Assembly: GCA_015179045.1 (NCBI GenBank)
Contig: WHUZ01000071.1
Location: 124,001-188,000 of the forward strand
Direction: 5' to 3'
DNA from: Kalaharituber pfeilii
Lineage: Eukaryota; Ascomycota; Pezizomycetes; Pezizales; Pezizaceae
Length of the DNA stretch: 64,000 nucleotides
The notes below the pieces were generated by a model, which saw nothing but the letters and a program-made list of their open reading frames with translations, made no database searches and had not been told where the DNA came from. Shown here one piece after another: positions 22,017 through 32,481 of this stretch (the first letter of the stretch is position 1; each line of letters starts with the position of its first letter). Position numbers and translations under genes: made by a program.

Positions 22017-25000
22017 TTCTAGTTCATGATAACCGTTAGTTATGGGTACTAGCTCTAAACGTACTGAATTTTAAGGAGAGACTATCATGACTTACACCGA
22101 GGTTTGAGGAAGGCTGCTAGTAGAAGCGAGCTCGGCCCCACTGCTGACGGTCGGGAGTCTTCGAGCGACCACCGTTGAAAATACTCTTGACTTTATTCCT
22201 GACAGGTACCAGTCGTCTATTCCCGCACAGAAGAAGCCTTTCGGCTTTTTAAAAAAAAAATATAGTTCGCGCCCAAAGGGGAGTATTTGCATTTCTACTC
22301 TTGCTTCTTAATCATGTATCCTCAGACGCGTCCTTTTCAGGCTTGAACCATCTCTCTCAACGTCCTCTATCCTAATCACCCACCTTTCTTGCCATATTGC
22401 TGTTCTGACCGATAGGTACTCCAATAGACACCACCAATACTGCGGAATTGTCCGAGTTGCGGGATCGTCTAACCTACATATCTGAGCTGTACGATGCAGC
22501 AATGCGAGGCATCGATACGGCAACTTCGTCAGCAAAAGGGACTACTGCCATAGTCTCGTCTGTTCTCGTACCCAGTCCTGTCTAGTCTACTATTAGCGCA
22601 AGTATGCTTCGGATATTTCACTCATCTACTGCAATATTGTAAATATCTATATATAAAGCAAAAAATAAACAGATTGCCTAGTTTCGTAAATCCACGTTGC
22701 CCTAGTTCTATGAGGGTTCAATTATATGGAAGCCGGAGCATTACAGTCAATCTTTCAATTTTTCACTTCACCAAGCTACGGTATAGGTCAGCTCAAAAAG
22801 TTAGCTCCACTTCTACTTAAACCCATTGCACCGACCCAGCAGCTTCTCCGCCATCTCCGTTCCACCAGCCCTTCCAGCCACCCCGCTCTGCCTGTTTGAC
22901 ATCCACACTAAACACGGAGTTTATTCAATTGTATTCAATATGAACAATTGTAGGCTGCTGGTTCAGGATTTAATTCACACTTTGACTGGAGATTTATCTT
23001 TTTATGTGGTTTATGTGCTGCAAAATAAATAAATAAATAAATAAAATAAAAATAGGATACCCTGGTTCGACTAGAATTCTACCACAGAGCTTTACAGTCC
23101 ATCTTTTCTAGAAAGATACTGAACAGCCCTGCTTCCCCCAGCATCCGAAATCGACGCCCTCAATTATCCCTCTCCATGGCCTCTTGCTGTAACGTCTTCT
23201 ATTCCAGGGACTTTGCCAACCAGGGCGTCTATCACTGGTAGTATAGTTGTTACCTAGTATGAACGTCTGTGAAGAAAAGTTAAAAAAGAAAATATAGAAC
23301 AACTGCTGTGCAGTGTCACGTGACCTTTAGAGTGACAGTTCCCTATCTGTAATGACAGGTAACACGATGTCGTCTACGTCCCTAGGAGCCTTTGGGCTTT
23401 TCTAATCTTGTAAAAAGTAGAAAAAAAAAAAAATTTACTTCATGCACATCAGACGTTGGATTATGGCTTCATCATTTGAATCATTATGAGCGGGTCAGGG
23501 GTACGGGCGACCATTGCTCACCAGCCGTGGGTCCTCTGCTGCGAGGTCACTGGGCAATTCGCCTCAAAGAGATATTTTGGTTGTACTGCGTGGTACCGAA
23601 TTGAGTGTATCTGCAAGTGCGAATGTACAAGCAAGGCAAGAACAACTGATGTTTGTATGTATTATTATTAAATATAGAGAAGGTGATCAGTAAGAACATA
23701 AAGGCAAACTACGTAAAGAATAGGTGATAGTAAAGGAGACTTGAAGACAGGAAGAACTAAACCATAGAATAGAAGAACTAGATGTGTGGGAAGGAACTGA
23801 ATTGTTGAACGAAGAGCTGTACAGAACCACCGCCTCTTGTACCGCTGGCCGACCAAATATCCATTTCTAATCACATTTCCTTCCAGCCTTACCCTCATTC
23901 CCAGCACGAAAGATGTCATTGGTATAAAGCTTCAATGGGTATGAAATGAAACTTCTGGATAAAACAGAAAGAATATACAACAACGCACATGGGAATAGTC
24001 GACCTACCAAGGAGTAATTTGTGTTGTCCGAGGAGCTGTGGATGGAGTTTTCAGAGATGTGGTTGGGGCGGGTGCAATTGAGAGGTGGTTTGGTGGTGGA
24101 GGTTCAAGAGGCCCAAATTCAGCCTCAAACCAGACTACCGCTTAGTTGCTGATTAAGCCACTCCGCACTACGCGGTGCCTACACAACTACTGTAAGCGGT
24201 AGTCCGGTTCGAGATTGCCCGATTTTGTTTCACCTCGTGTGAACTGACCTATGCATTGGTCGAAGTGGAATGCTGCTGTTTTATCTAGCCATGGATGTAA
24301 CAACAAGCACCATGGAGAGGTGTAGAATAAAGGGTCCCGGCTCGATTCTCGAAGATGGGGAGGAGGGTTATCCAGCATCTTGCTTCAATAAGATGGGCTA
24401 TAATGCTCCGGGTCCCAGCGATGATTATTTGGGAGTTAGAATTTTTAATTCTACCAATGATCCAATAGGGAGTTGAAACTGGGTAACTCGTTTATTTTTG
24501 CTTCCCTTCTACTTTTTATAACCGTGAGGGAATGCGAGATCAGGAAGGGGTGCAGATGTACAGTATCATACACTTTTTAAATAGGTAAATCCCTACACAC
24601 TATGTTCAACCAGTATTTATTTACTAGTAGCTCATGCTGTAGCTTTCAACCAAAAAAAAAAAAATACTACTACTCCTTCAATAAAAGATGCATCATGTAA
24701 ATCATATGACCCCAACTGCCGAGTATGTAATATCCCCTGCCTGGAATCTGTACAGTTGTGGGGTACCGTAGATGTTTTTGTTTAACCAATTTCGATTTCA
24801 GGTTTAAACAGTAGAACCAATCATACAGTGTAAGGAAGCTTTGGAAAAACCGGTTACTTACGCAACGATGGTAAAACTCTCACCAGCATCTCTGCACTAG
24901 CTCTAAATATGAATTATTAATGTAGGCTTATGTGCGTGATAGCCGTGTTGTGCGGCGTATGGCGTGAGACTGCGGCGTAGTTGGTTGTGATGCAGGATTG

Positions 25001-25225
25001 CATACTTCAACATGTACGAGGACACGGCACACTGTCAGCTTGGAGGAATAGGCTTGCCTCCTCTTAAGAGGCAAAGAAAATAATGTATGTTATTTAAGGG
25101 TTGTTTTCTCCGTAGTTCACAGGGCGTATGTGGGGTATCGTGCAAAACTGTCTTGATATCTTCATCTTTAGATCCAGTCTCTTCGAACTCCAATTAAGCC
25201 CCACAACAATACCTAGCAGAAGAGC
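22017..25225. other. AT-rich intergenic region
   Basis: About 3.2 kb without a supported gene. It has short A-runs, an AAAT microsatellite near 23026-23050, and one copy of the recurring 11-mer CTCGTACCCAG (22565-22575). Open frames are below 85 codons and lack motifs. Confidence 0.5.
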
Positions 25226-26563
25226 ATGTCTCAGCAACAACCCGTTCTTACGATTCAAGATTACTTTAAGCATTTTGAATCCGGCTTCAAATATCAACCG
25301 CTTTTATTTACTGCTGGAGAGCGATCCCACCTTGCCCTGTCAATTGTAAGCTATACTAAGACCATCGACGAAATTACGCAACACCCTGCATTTGAAGCTC
25401 AAATCCGTTATGTCAAAAATGAGTTTGAGCGTCTCAGGGTCCACAAGCGCTGGGATACCAAGGATGGAATATATCGTACGAATCAAGCTACATTCAACAC
25501 AGCCTTAACCGATACATGTTGGAAGCTGGTTCAATGGGCGAAGAAAGAGTTGACCCCAGACCTTGTCCATTTTTTTGAAAAATTTGAGAGACTGGGTTAC
25601 ACTTACAACTTTAAATGTCCACCTTTGGTAGAGTTTAATCGTCTCTGCGAATGCAAAAAGTGGGTCAAGGAGACCAGAGATATGCAACATGCGGCCCTGC
25701 GTAAGATACTGGACCATTATGACAACCTATACGATGCGCCAGCATTGGCGGCCCCGGACCTTGATTTGAAATCCAAGCGTCTTCATGATTTCTTCAAGTC
25801 CTTTAGATACCCAGAATATATTTATGACCCAGATGCATACCCTCCCACAGAATTTGGTCGTCTTCGCAAGGCCATTCGTTGGCGGTCAGAGGAAGTGAAG
25901 ACTAAAGCTAACAAAGACTTTAATGCGCTCTACGGAACCGTTGACTGCTGGACTTTTTACGGTAGGACTAATTTATCGAAAAGTCGATCAACATACCATT
26001 CCGATTCTTTGCTCTCTGGGGCGCCTAAATCCCAAGAAACTGACCTGTCGAAATCCCCACTTGCTCTTTTTTTCCAGAGTTTCAATGGATACAGATATAG
26101 TTCCCGCAGTCCTACTGAGGAATTTCGCAGCCTAGCGCGGGATTTGATGGAGAGAACGAGCTTTCATAAAATTGCCGCTCGCTGGAAGGAAGCTATTCCC
26201 GGTACGGAACCCTGCCATGGCGAACAGCTGCAAGCGGGGTTACGTGAAATAAAAAAAAAAAAAATCCCCGGTACGGAGCTCCTAAGCTACTGGAAATCGG
26301 AGTTCTATCGAGAACTCCAAGATCAGTTTTATCAAGCAATAGAACAGCAATTTGACTGGTTTATTGATATCCAATGCCAAAGAACAGGAATGGAGAAGCA
26401 TGAATATCTTGTGCTTTTCTTTGAACTCGACGATGGAACGCAAGTTGAGGGTAAAAAGTTTACTGAGGAGGAATGCCAAAAGGTATTTACCACATTGGAA
26501 TCTCTTATCTTCCCGTACTTGTACAATGTCATGAGTAAAGAGCCTGTACTGATTACTAAGTAG
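25226..26563 (+). CDS. FFxxF-repeat protein, upstream part before in-frame TAG
   Basis: A single 445-codon frame. It holds four spaced variants of one pattern: DYFKHFESGFKYQP (residues 12-25), HFFEKFERLGYTYNFK (115-130) followed by EFNRLCECKKW, DFFKSFRYPEYIYDPD (188-203) followed by EFGRLRKAIRW, and LFFQSFNGYRYSSRSP (281-296) followed by EFRSLARDLME. The shared shape is FFxxFxxYxYxP, a short spacer, then EFxRLxxxxxW. I recall similar repeats in uncharacterised fungal proteins but know no function. A 14-nt A-run near 26251 encodes REIKKKK between two IPGTE copies (324-328 and 347-351). The TAG at 26561-26563 is followed by an in-frame open continuation. No introns, signal peptide or membrane segment seen. 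Confidence 0.7.
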   Translation: MSQQQPVLTIQDYFKHFESGFKYQPLLFTAGERSHLALSIVSYTKTIDEITQHPAFEAQIRYVKNEFERLRVHKRWDTKDGIYRTNQATFNTALTDTCWKLVQWAKKELTPDLVHFFEKFERLGYTYNFKCPPLVEFNRLCECKKWVKETRDMQHAALRKILDHYDNLYDAPALAAPDLDLKSKRLHDFFKSFRYPEYIYDPDAYPPTEFGRLRKAIRWRSEEVKTKANKDFNALYGTVDCWTFYGRTNLSKSRSTYHSDSLLSGAPKSQETDLSKSPLALFFQSFNGYRYSSRSPTEEFRSLARDLMERTSFHKIAARWKEAIPGTEPCHGEQLQAGLREIKKKKIPGTELLSYWKSEFYRELQDQFYQAIEQQFDWFIDIQCQRTGMEKHEYLVLFFELDDGTQVEGKKFTEEECQKVFTTLESLIFPYLYNVMSKEPVLITK

Positions 26564-27160
26564 CTTCTGTCAAACATCAATATCAATATCTACGATTTCC
26601 TTGACCACCAGCACGAGCTGATGGCATTAGAGAACGAGCTTCGTTCACACCCAGCTAGCGCTGGTACACTAAGTAGTCGACAAGTTACTACTGTTGGCCC
26701 GGCGGCCCAGCACAGAACAATAAACTCCACTCCTCAATTCCCAACAAAGTTTCCAACCGTTGAACATCTCGGTATATATTGCGAAATCACTAATCGGGTG
26801 TTCAACATGATGTCGGCGATGCATGATGGCACATTAAACCGCTTGCTTAAACATGTAGGGAGGTATTTTGGGTCAGATGCGAGAACAGCGTACCTCGAAA
26901 AGTGCGCCGATGTTTACGCAAGCACCTCATCACTGGAGAATGTTGATGTTATGATGATCCTGAAGATTGAAGAATTTTATCGGAACGTATTATCTCGGAA
27001 CGTATTGTATCAGAGGCCCCAGCGCTACTGGAACGCGCAAGTCGCCAATGAGGCCAAAGTTAACCCAACGGTATTTCGTGAACTTTTCAATGCCGCACAT
27101 CAGCAACAATCGAATGATATTCACGTCGATGACCGGGCTCTAATTAACAATGCCTGGTGA
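26564..27160 (+). CDS. in-frame continuation after the TAG stop
   Basis: Same frame as the gene before it (26621 minus 25226 is a multiple of three), open from the TAG to a TGA at 27158-27160. The first ATG is at 26621 and gives 179 residues. Sequence between the TAG and that ATG also reads as protein (INIYDFLDHQHELMALENEL), which suggests one original protein of about 644 residues split by a nonsense change. The product has no family I know. Alternatives are a separate downstream gene, a spliced-out stop, or translational readthrough; the context TAG-CTT is not the well-known fungal readthrough context TGA-CTA. Confidence 0.5.
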   Translation, partial: LLSNININIYDFLDHQHELMALENELRSHPASAGTLSSRQVTTVGPAAQHRTINSTPQFPTKFPTVEHLGIYCEITNRVFNMMSAMHDGTLNRLLKHVGRYFGSDARTAYLEKCADVYASTSSLENVDVMMILKIEEFYRNVLSRNVLYQRPQRYWNAQVANEAKVNPTVFRELFNAAHQQQSNDIHVDDRALINNAW

Positions 27161-27351
27161 AGCACGTTTTACATATGACAGCATACAAGCGTTCAAAACG
27201 TCATGGGCAATATATACTTGGCAGGTGTGGAAAGTCTTACAGCGGAGTTCGCGAGGGAGCAGGCATGATCATGATGGTAGTAGTCATAACGATGAGGTTA
27301 CAGTCCCAGGTTGTTTCTTTCTTTTTATCTTTATTTTTATATATATCATTA

Positions 27352-27381
27352 CTCGTATACCGCCCTGCAGGCTACGACGAG
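27352..27381. repeat. dispersed 30-nt hairpin repeat, copy 3
   Basis: Begins CTCGTATACCGCCCTGCAGG and ends CTACGACGAG, after a T-rich tract and ATATATCATTA. Outer arms CTCGT/ACGAG pair exactly; the loop carries the palindrome CCTGCAGG. Confidence 0.75.
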
Positions 27382-28531
27382 ATTATATTATCTACATACA
27401 ATCCCAAAGTTGCCAGAGTTAGTCAGGGTAAAAATGTGGGTGAGAATAGCGGGAGCAAGCGAAGGGATGTATCGTCAATGATGTATTAGCATATACGTTG
27501 ATTGAAGAGGAGATAAAGCCTGGGCTTGTCAGGGTTGTGGATGGGATTAATCAGGGTGAGTGGTGATATTGTGGAATCGGTTAAATTTGCACGAATTTCA
27601 TATATTATTGGTGCAGAGTCAGGCTACTGACAGGCCCGGGAGGTAGACTTGCAAGAATTGTTGACTTAGGGCATGATCGAAATGCAAGGAGGGCGATTGA
27701 AGAAATTGGTGTATTTTTTTGCACGTATTTCCTTAGATCCACATAAAATTTTATGGTATTGAAAGTATATCACCTAAAAGAAGCTTTATAAAAAGTCCAG
27801 TATATGAAAAAGCATATCATAGGTAGGAACTGGAATTGCTGCTTAAGGAAGCAGGACAGGTGTGGCAACTCGAATGAGGAAATGCTGTTTTAGGAAGCAG
27901 GGCATTAAATTAGCGCGGACCAAACTCTATAAAACGAGGAGAAGAGCTCGAAAAAAAGACAAGGAAGAATATACACTTCAACATCATAGAATAGTCACAG
28001 GTTGAGAAAGGAAAAATAAGTAGCAAAAAAAAAAAAGAAAGAAAAAGAAAAGAAGCTTCTATGTTGAACAAACTCTCTGACATCGGACGGAGGAAGGCAG
28101 AAAATAAAATTATCTCGGCACAAGAACAGGGACCTTCTACAAAATCAGTGATCATGAGTTTTCTTGACTTTTTGTTTTTGCATTTCCCTTGATTTTCAAG
28201 ACTTCAAGTAATATCTAGGATGATATGTGACAACGCGAAAACCCCAGCTCTTACATATTGAGAAAGTTCCATCGACCGAAGCACTGGAGAAAAAAATAAA
28301 TAAATAAAATAATAGTCCTGACATCTTGATAGCATGAGGGGGGTTATCTGTCACTGGGTGGCTAAGTGCTGCTAGGTACGAGACAGCTTAAGTGTACTAC
28401 CGAGGTTCGACTGTAGTACACCATCGAAAAAGATGGGCCAGGAGGTATTTGCTATATCGTAGTGCCTGTAACGGCTTCATTTATTACGAGTTCTTGTTGT
28501 AGGCCCTTTTTTATATATATATATATCATTA

Positions 28532-28561
28532 CTCGCGTGCCGCCTTGTAGGTTATGGCGAG
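28532..28561. repeat. dispersed 30-nt hairpin repeat, copy 4
   Basis: Begins CTCGCGTGCCGCCTTGTAGG and ends TATGGCGAG, after a TTTTTTATATATAT tract and ATCATTA. Outer arms are CTCGC/GCGAG: compared with copy 3 both sides of the fifth base pair changed together. Confidence 0.75.
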
Positions 28562-28936
28562 ATTAAAAGTACATAAGGGATAACGATGAAAAACATAACA
28601 TGACCAAAATAATACTCTGTGTACCAACAAGCAAGCACATATTGAGAAATAAATCCATCCTGGAGACAAGATGAAACAACTATCGCCACCACAGCCACAT
28701 AGAGCCCAGAACCTCCACTGGTGATGGTTGCAGAGAAAAGCAAAAGAAAACCCTTAACATTACAAGATAACAATAATGATGCACGGACAATGTTATTACC
28801 CTGCTTGTAGACTTCTCAACTGCTTCGTGTTGTCTGAGCAGGCGAAGATTGAGGGAATCGAGGCCTGTCACATCCTGGATGTTCGCATCCAGGAGAGCGA
28901 GTTTGTTCCTGAGTAATGCCCATTGAAAAGTGAAAT

Positions 28937-29960
28937 TCAAGGAGGGCTTCCCTTGTGTGTGGCCGGCGCTACATTGCACCCGATAAAGATGAACTCATGG
29001 CAGAGCTGCTTAAGAGGTAAGGTTAGTGATGTATTCTCCGCCCACTGCTCTGCATTGAGTGCCTGAGCCTGTGTCTGATCTCGTCTTCGTTCTGCCGGTG
29101 TAGGGAATATAGTGTCTGGATTTCGCCTCGCTGGCATTGCACTTGGGAAGTCATTCAACATGTAACCCGCCATCATACCCACTGAGCTTAAGTCAATTTC
29201 CTCGTCATCTTCATCTTCATCTTGTAAGACTCTGGCTGCGGATTCCGTCTTTGTTGCCTTCTCTCGCCGGCTCTGCTCGAGGCGATGCTGCCACACTGTT
29301 GGCGCTGGTACCCCCTTTTGGATCCTGAGGTTCTCTCTCTCTTCTTCATTTCGATATGGTTCATTGCAAATTCCAGTATGATGGCCCTTGGTCCAATAGT
29401 TCTAACAAAGAGTTTGAGCTAGTCTATTCCCTTCTCTGCTGCTTCCAGAATTGCTAGGAGTATCGGTATCTCCGGAGGTTCTGGTTCCGCCAGTAGTGGG
29501 ATCGGCCAGATGAGCAGTGTATTCGGAGGAAGATAGAGAACGAACAACTCACCCATGTTGATGAATGAATTCTCGAGTGCGGGTCCAATGTCGTGGTATC
29601 CTGAGGGCGTATGGAGTCAGTTAATCCAACCATGCCTCTGACGAGTACAATAAGAGGCTCATCGGCGCGGAATGTATTAGCTAGTCTCATAAAGGCAAGC
29701 ACTCGTGGATGGCTAAGAGGTGCCAGTGGGGTTGTTAAGGTCCAGCGGGTACCCCAAAGCTTCCTGAAAACCTGGATGGTTACTCAGAAACTCCTCCAGA
29801 ACACCCAGATGCCTACTCATACACTGACGCCATCTTGGTACTGCTCTACCCTGCTGTTGCTGTGGCCCTCCCTGTTGCTGTTGTGGTAGTTGCTGTTGTC
29901 GTATTTATTTATTTATTTATTTATTCACCCCCGCAATTGCGCCCCTCCGGCAGTCTCGAG
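28937..29960 (-). pseudogene. 3' part of a gag-like retroelement gene, decayed
   Basis: Continues the gag frame on the minus strand. In order: a Gln-rich tract near 29835-29895, a helical part (HLGVLEEFLSNHPGFQEALG), a stretch reading RVLAFMRLANTFRADEPLI in a shifted frame, a possible short intron, then a retroviral-type zinc-knuckle remnant near 29380-29410. The knuckle fits CX2CX4HX4C except that the second Cys is Tyr (TAT) and a TAG stop follows the first Cys. Next come a charged region (EPYRNEEERENLRIQ) and an acidic run (DEDEDDEEIDLSS). The frame shift near 29728-29731 falls in a G4 run. No protease, reverse transcriptase or integrase was found, so the element is truncated or decayed. 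Confidence 0.5.
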
Positions 29961-29966
29961 ACTGCC
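29949..29966. repeat. perfect 18-bp palindrome inside CCCCTCCGG repeats
   Basis: GGCAGTCTCGAGACTGCC is fully self-complementary. It sits between two copies of CCCCTCCGG (29942-29950 and 29965-29973) and beside an ATTT microsatellite (about 29900-29925). A small palindrome, CGCAATTGCG, lies just before it. Confidence 0.85.
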
Positions 29967-30171
29967 CCTCCGGCTCTGGTAGTAATTATATTGGATATAT
30001 TATGTCCTCCTCAATAACCAAATATCCCTTTCCCACTCATCTTTCGCCTTCATCAATGCTTTATGTGGTTGTGTTCCAACGTTGCTGAGTCTTTCCGGCT
30101 CGTTTATCAGAGGTTGATTTTTTGATCTCCGCCGGCTTACCCTCCGCACTGAGCTTTTCATACAGTCGTTT

Positions 30172-30993
30172 CTAACTTTCGATATACATCCTCTCTCTTG
30201 CCATAACTTCATCCAGCTGACGTTGCAATTCGACTTTCTCCTGTTGATATTTGGAGGCCTGCTGGCGATGCTTTTTTGCTGAGAGGTCGGCGTTTTCTGG
30301 TTTGTTGTATTTCTTGCAGTTATCGAGAAAGATCGGATCCTCGCCAAGTTTGTACTTCGCTTCCGCCGCACGCAGTTTCCTTTTAGTCTCCTCCCAAGTC
30401 TCTGTTCTGAAATCCTTCTCCTCACCAACGTAAAACTTCAGAAAGGCAGGATCCAGGCCAGATATGAGAGTTTCGACATGGTTGTAATCAGTCATCGTGG
30501 TGGTCAACTGAGTTGCGGGAACCTGATCTCTGGTGTTTTCATACCGCGCAATGTACTCATCCACAGGTTTTCCGTCTTGTCTGACTATTTTCAATTGAGC
30601 GACCACAGTTGCTGCAGTGACCTCTTCATTTCTATCCCCATATTTTGTTGTCAGTCGCTGAACTAACTTTGCATAGGTATCGATCTCGGTGTCTTGCTGT
30701 TCAGCCAACCATGACTGCGCTCCAATAAACTTTCTACCATCCAGGCCTTTGGCAGGAGGAGTACTTGGGTCTCTCAGTGTTGCTATTAGCAATTCTCTCT
30801 TCAACTCTCCATCCATGGGCCGCCGATTTGCTTGCCCTCCAACTGTATCATGTAGCCTCACGAAGGTCTCAAAGGTGCGGAGGAATCCACGAACTTTGGT
30901 AGTCCCAGTGAATTTTTTGGAGATGATTGATGTAATGTATTGAGCACGCAGTTGTTTTGCAGCAGTTGCCGCTACGGCCGCCATGGCTGCCAT
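30172..30993 (-). CDS. gag-like capsid protein of an LTR-type retroelement
   Basis: A 273-residue intact frame with the layout of a retrotransposon gag/capsid protein: an Ala-rich start, FLRTFETFVRLHD (about residues 37-49), LKRELLIATLRDP, then AKLVQRLTTKYGDRNEEVTA, VVAQLKIVRQDGKPVDEYIA and YENTRDQVPA, a typical gag 'Q.G.sV.eY...F' region. TWEETKRKLRAAEAKYKLGE follows, then a Lys/Gln-rich coiled-coil-like tail. Gag proteins package element RNA into cytoplasmic particles. No pol genes were found, and the probable continuation (28937-29960) is decayed. No long terminal repeats could be matched by eye. It could be domesticated, but nothing here shows that. Confidence 0.65.
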   Translation of the reverse strand: MAAMAAVAATAAKQLRAQYITSIISKKFTGTTKVRGFLRTFETFVRLHDTVGGQANRRPMDGELKRELLIATLRDPSTPPAKGLDGRKFIGAQSWLAEQQDTEIDTYAKLVQRLTTKYGDRNEEVTAATVVAQLKIVRQDGKPVDEYIARYENTRDQVPATQLTTTMTDYNHVETLISGLDPAFLKFYVGEEKDFRTETWEETKRKLRAAEAKYKLGEDPIFLDNCKKYNKPENADLSAKKHRQQASKYQQEKVELQRQLDEVMARERMYIES

Positions 30994-31004
30994 TTCGTCT
31001 TCTT

Positions 31005-31090
31005 GTTGATCGTCTTCGTCTTCGTCTTTGTCTTCGTCTTCGCCTTTGTCTTCGTCTTCGTCTTCGTCTTTGTCTTCGTCTTTGTCTTTC
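31005..31090. repeat. CTTCGT/CTTTGT microsatellite
   Basis: Imperfect hexamer-trimer array of (G/T)TCTTCGTCTTTGTC units immediately upstream of the gag start. On the minus strand it encodes Glu/Asp/Lys-rich repeats in one frame. Confidence 0.8.
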
Positions 31091-31200
31091 GTATCGAGGG
31101 GGTTGTCTTGAGAGTCTTCACAGAGTCCTTCTTGCTCGTTGATTCAGTTGCTGAGATGTTCCTGATTGAGATTCTGCTTGCTCCACTTGCTTTTTCCTTT

Positions 31201-32246
31201 TCAAACTTGCTTTTCCGGAGGTGTGGAATCGCGGCCTTCGCCCTCGAAATTGTCGTGAAGCGATTCTAGATAGTCGTATGAGCTCGCGGTGGATGAGGGT
31301 AATGTAGCCGACAGATTTGGAGGTAGGTTTTGAGATGTCAATTTTTCCTCTATACCACTGATAAAAGATCTCCGCCGCTGGGCTTTTTTCAAAACACTTG
31401 AGGTAGTATTTGTAGGCGTCTCAACATACCCAAGCTGAGGATGAACTCTCACAACATATGTCAGGATCCATGATGCTTTTAACAAATTCAGATACACTTC
31501 TTGAGGCAGCTCTGCATCTATATCAGGTGAGCGGAGCTCTGTATGCGCCTTAAGTAGCCACAATCTACCCGCTTTGATCCATTCTTCGATGCCAATGGCT
31601 GTCCACCGCTGGGCTACCTCCGCAGCCTTCATGCATTGTTCCGTGAACATGATCCGGGTCAAATGCATCTGTGCCACCAGCAGACATAACCGGTGGTGCG
31701 ATCATGGCAGCTTGAGAGGTGCCTATTTGTGCACATGTGATGTAGGTTTTCAGTTCCTGGATCTTCGAATTGAGTCCACTCTAGGAAGTAAGTAGGCGGT
31801 TTTTTCCCTAGTGAGTTCCTCCCTTCAAATTCACCAAACAGAGATGGATACCTCCTCGCGTTCTCTCCTTGCAAAAGCTCAACAAAATATGGCAAGGTCT
31901 CTTGGGTAACCGCCTGGGAAACAATTTTATGACACACAGATTTATTCTCAAGAGACAGTCTTCCAAACAGGTACGCAGGGTCCCTCTTCTTCCCAAACCA
32001 GTAAAGTTTGGCCGCTGCTTTCACCAGTAGATTATCTACCCTCAAAATTAGCAGAATATCATTGGTAACAAGGCTCTTAATTGGTACCTCGAATGGGGGT
32101 AGCTGAAGTAGAAGGAGTGCCTCCTCGTTAGAATCCACTGTGGCTGACTCAAGAATCTCGGCTCGAAAAGGAAGTTGTAGTATTGAGCCGTCCCGTATCA
32201 GGCTCCAGTAAAGACGCGGCAAACAGGGGTTGAGCGGCTCAAGGGA
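31201..32246 (-). CDS. unrecognised gene in two overlapping frames
   Basis: The 5' part (about 32246-31740) reads NPCLPRLYWSLIRDGSILQ, then LVTNDILLILRVDNLLVKAA and KLYWFGKKRDPAYLFGRLSL, ending near TYFLEWTQFED. The 3' part (about 31677-31201) reads FTEQCMKAAEVAQRWTAIGI, then EEWIKAGRLWLLKAHTELRS and QEVYLNLLKASWILTYVVRV. A short stretch between them reads well in the third frame (AMIAPPVMSAGGTDAFDPDH). So either small indels break one gene of about 340 residues or short introns were missed. No known domain recognised. It lies between the NLR relic and the gag gene on the same strand, so it could belong to either element or be an independent accessory gene. Confidence 0.4.
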
Positions 32247-32481
32247 CTATGAAACACTGAGACACAGGGATCACGGATCTGATATTTGCTGAGGTTGCTC
32301 TTTGACAAAAACGGAGCGGAAGAGCCTCTTATAAAGTCCCCCAGAACACTAACTCATGAGAACGTCATATGCAAACGAGGACCAGTGTTTGTACCCATGC
32401 CGTTTGCAGTTTGCTCTATGCATACCATTTCATGTATTCCTCCGTTTACTCTATGCACCTACCCCCCTACAACAGTACCGA

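Larger units (their letters stand above)
27161..28679. other. intergenic region with two hairpin repeats
   Basis: Contains hairpin repeat copies 3 and 4, an A-rich microsatellite near 28025-28053 and an AAAT run near 28293. No gene recognised. Confidence 0.5.

Noticed and set aside
26621..27160. independent downstream gene
   Set aside because: Possible, but the frame is continuous with the preceding gene across the TAG, which a separate gene would not need.
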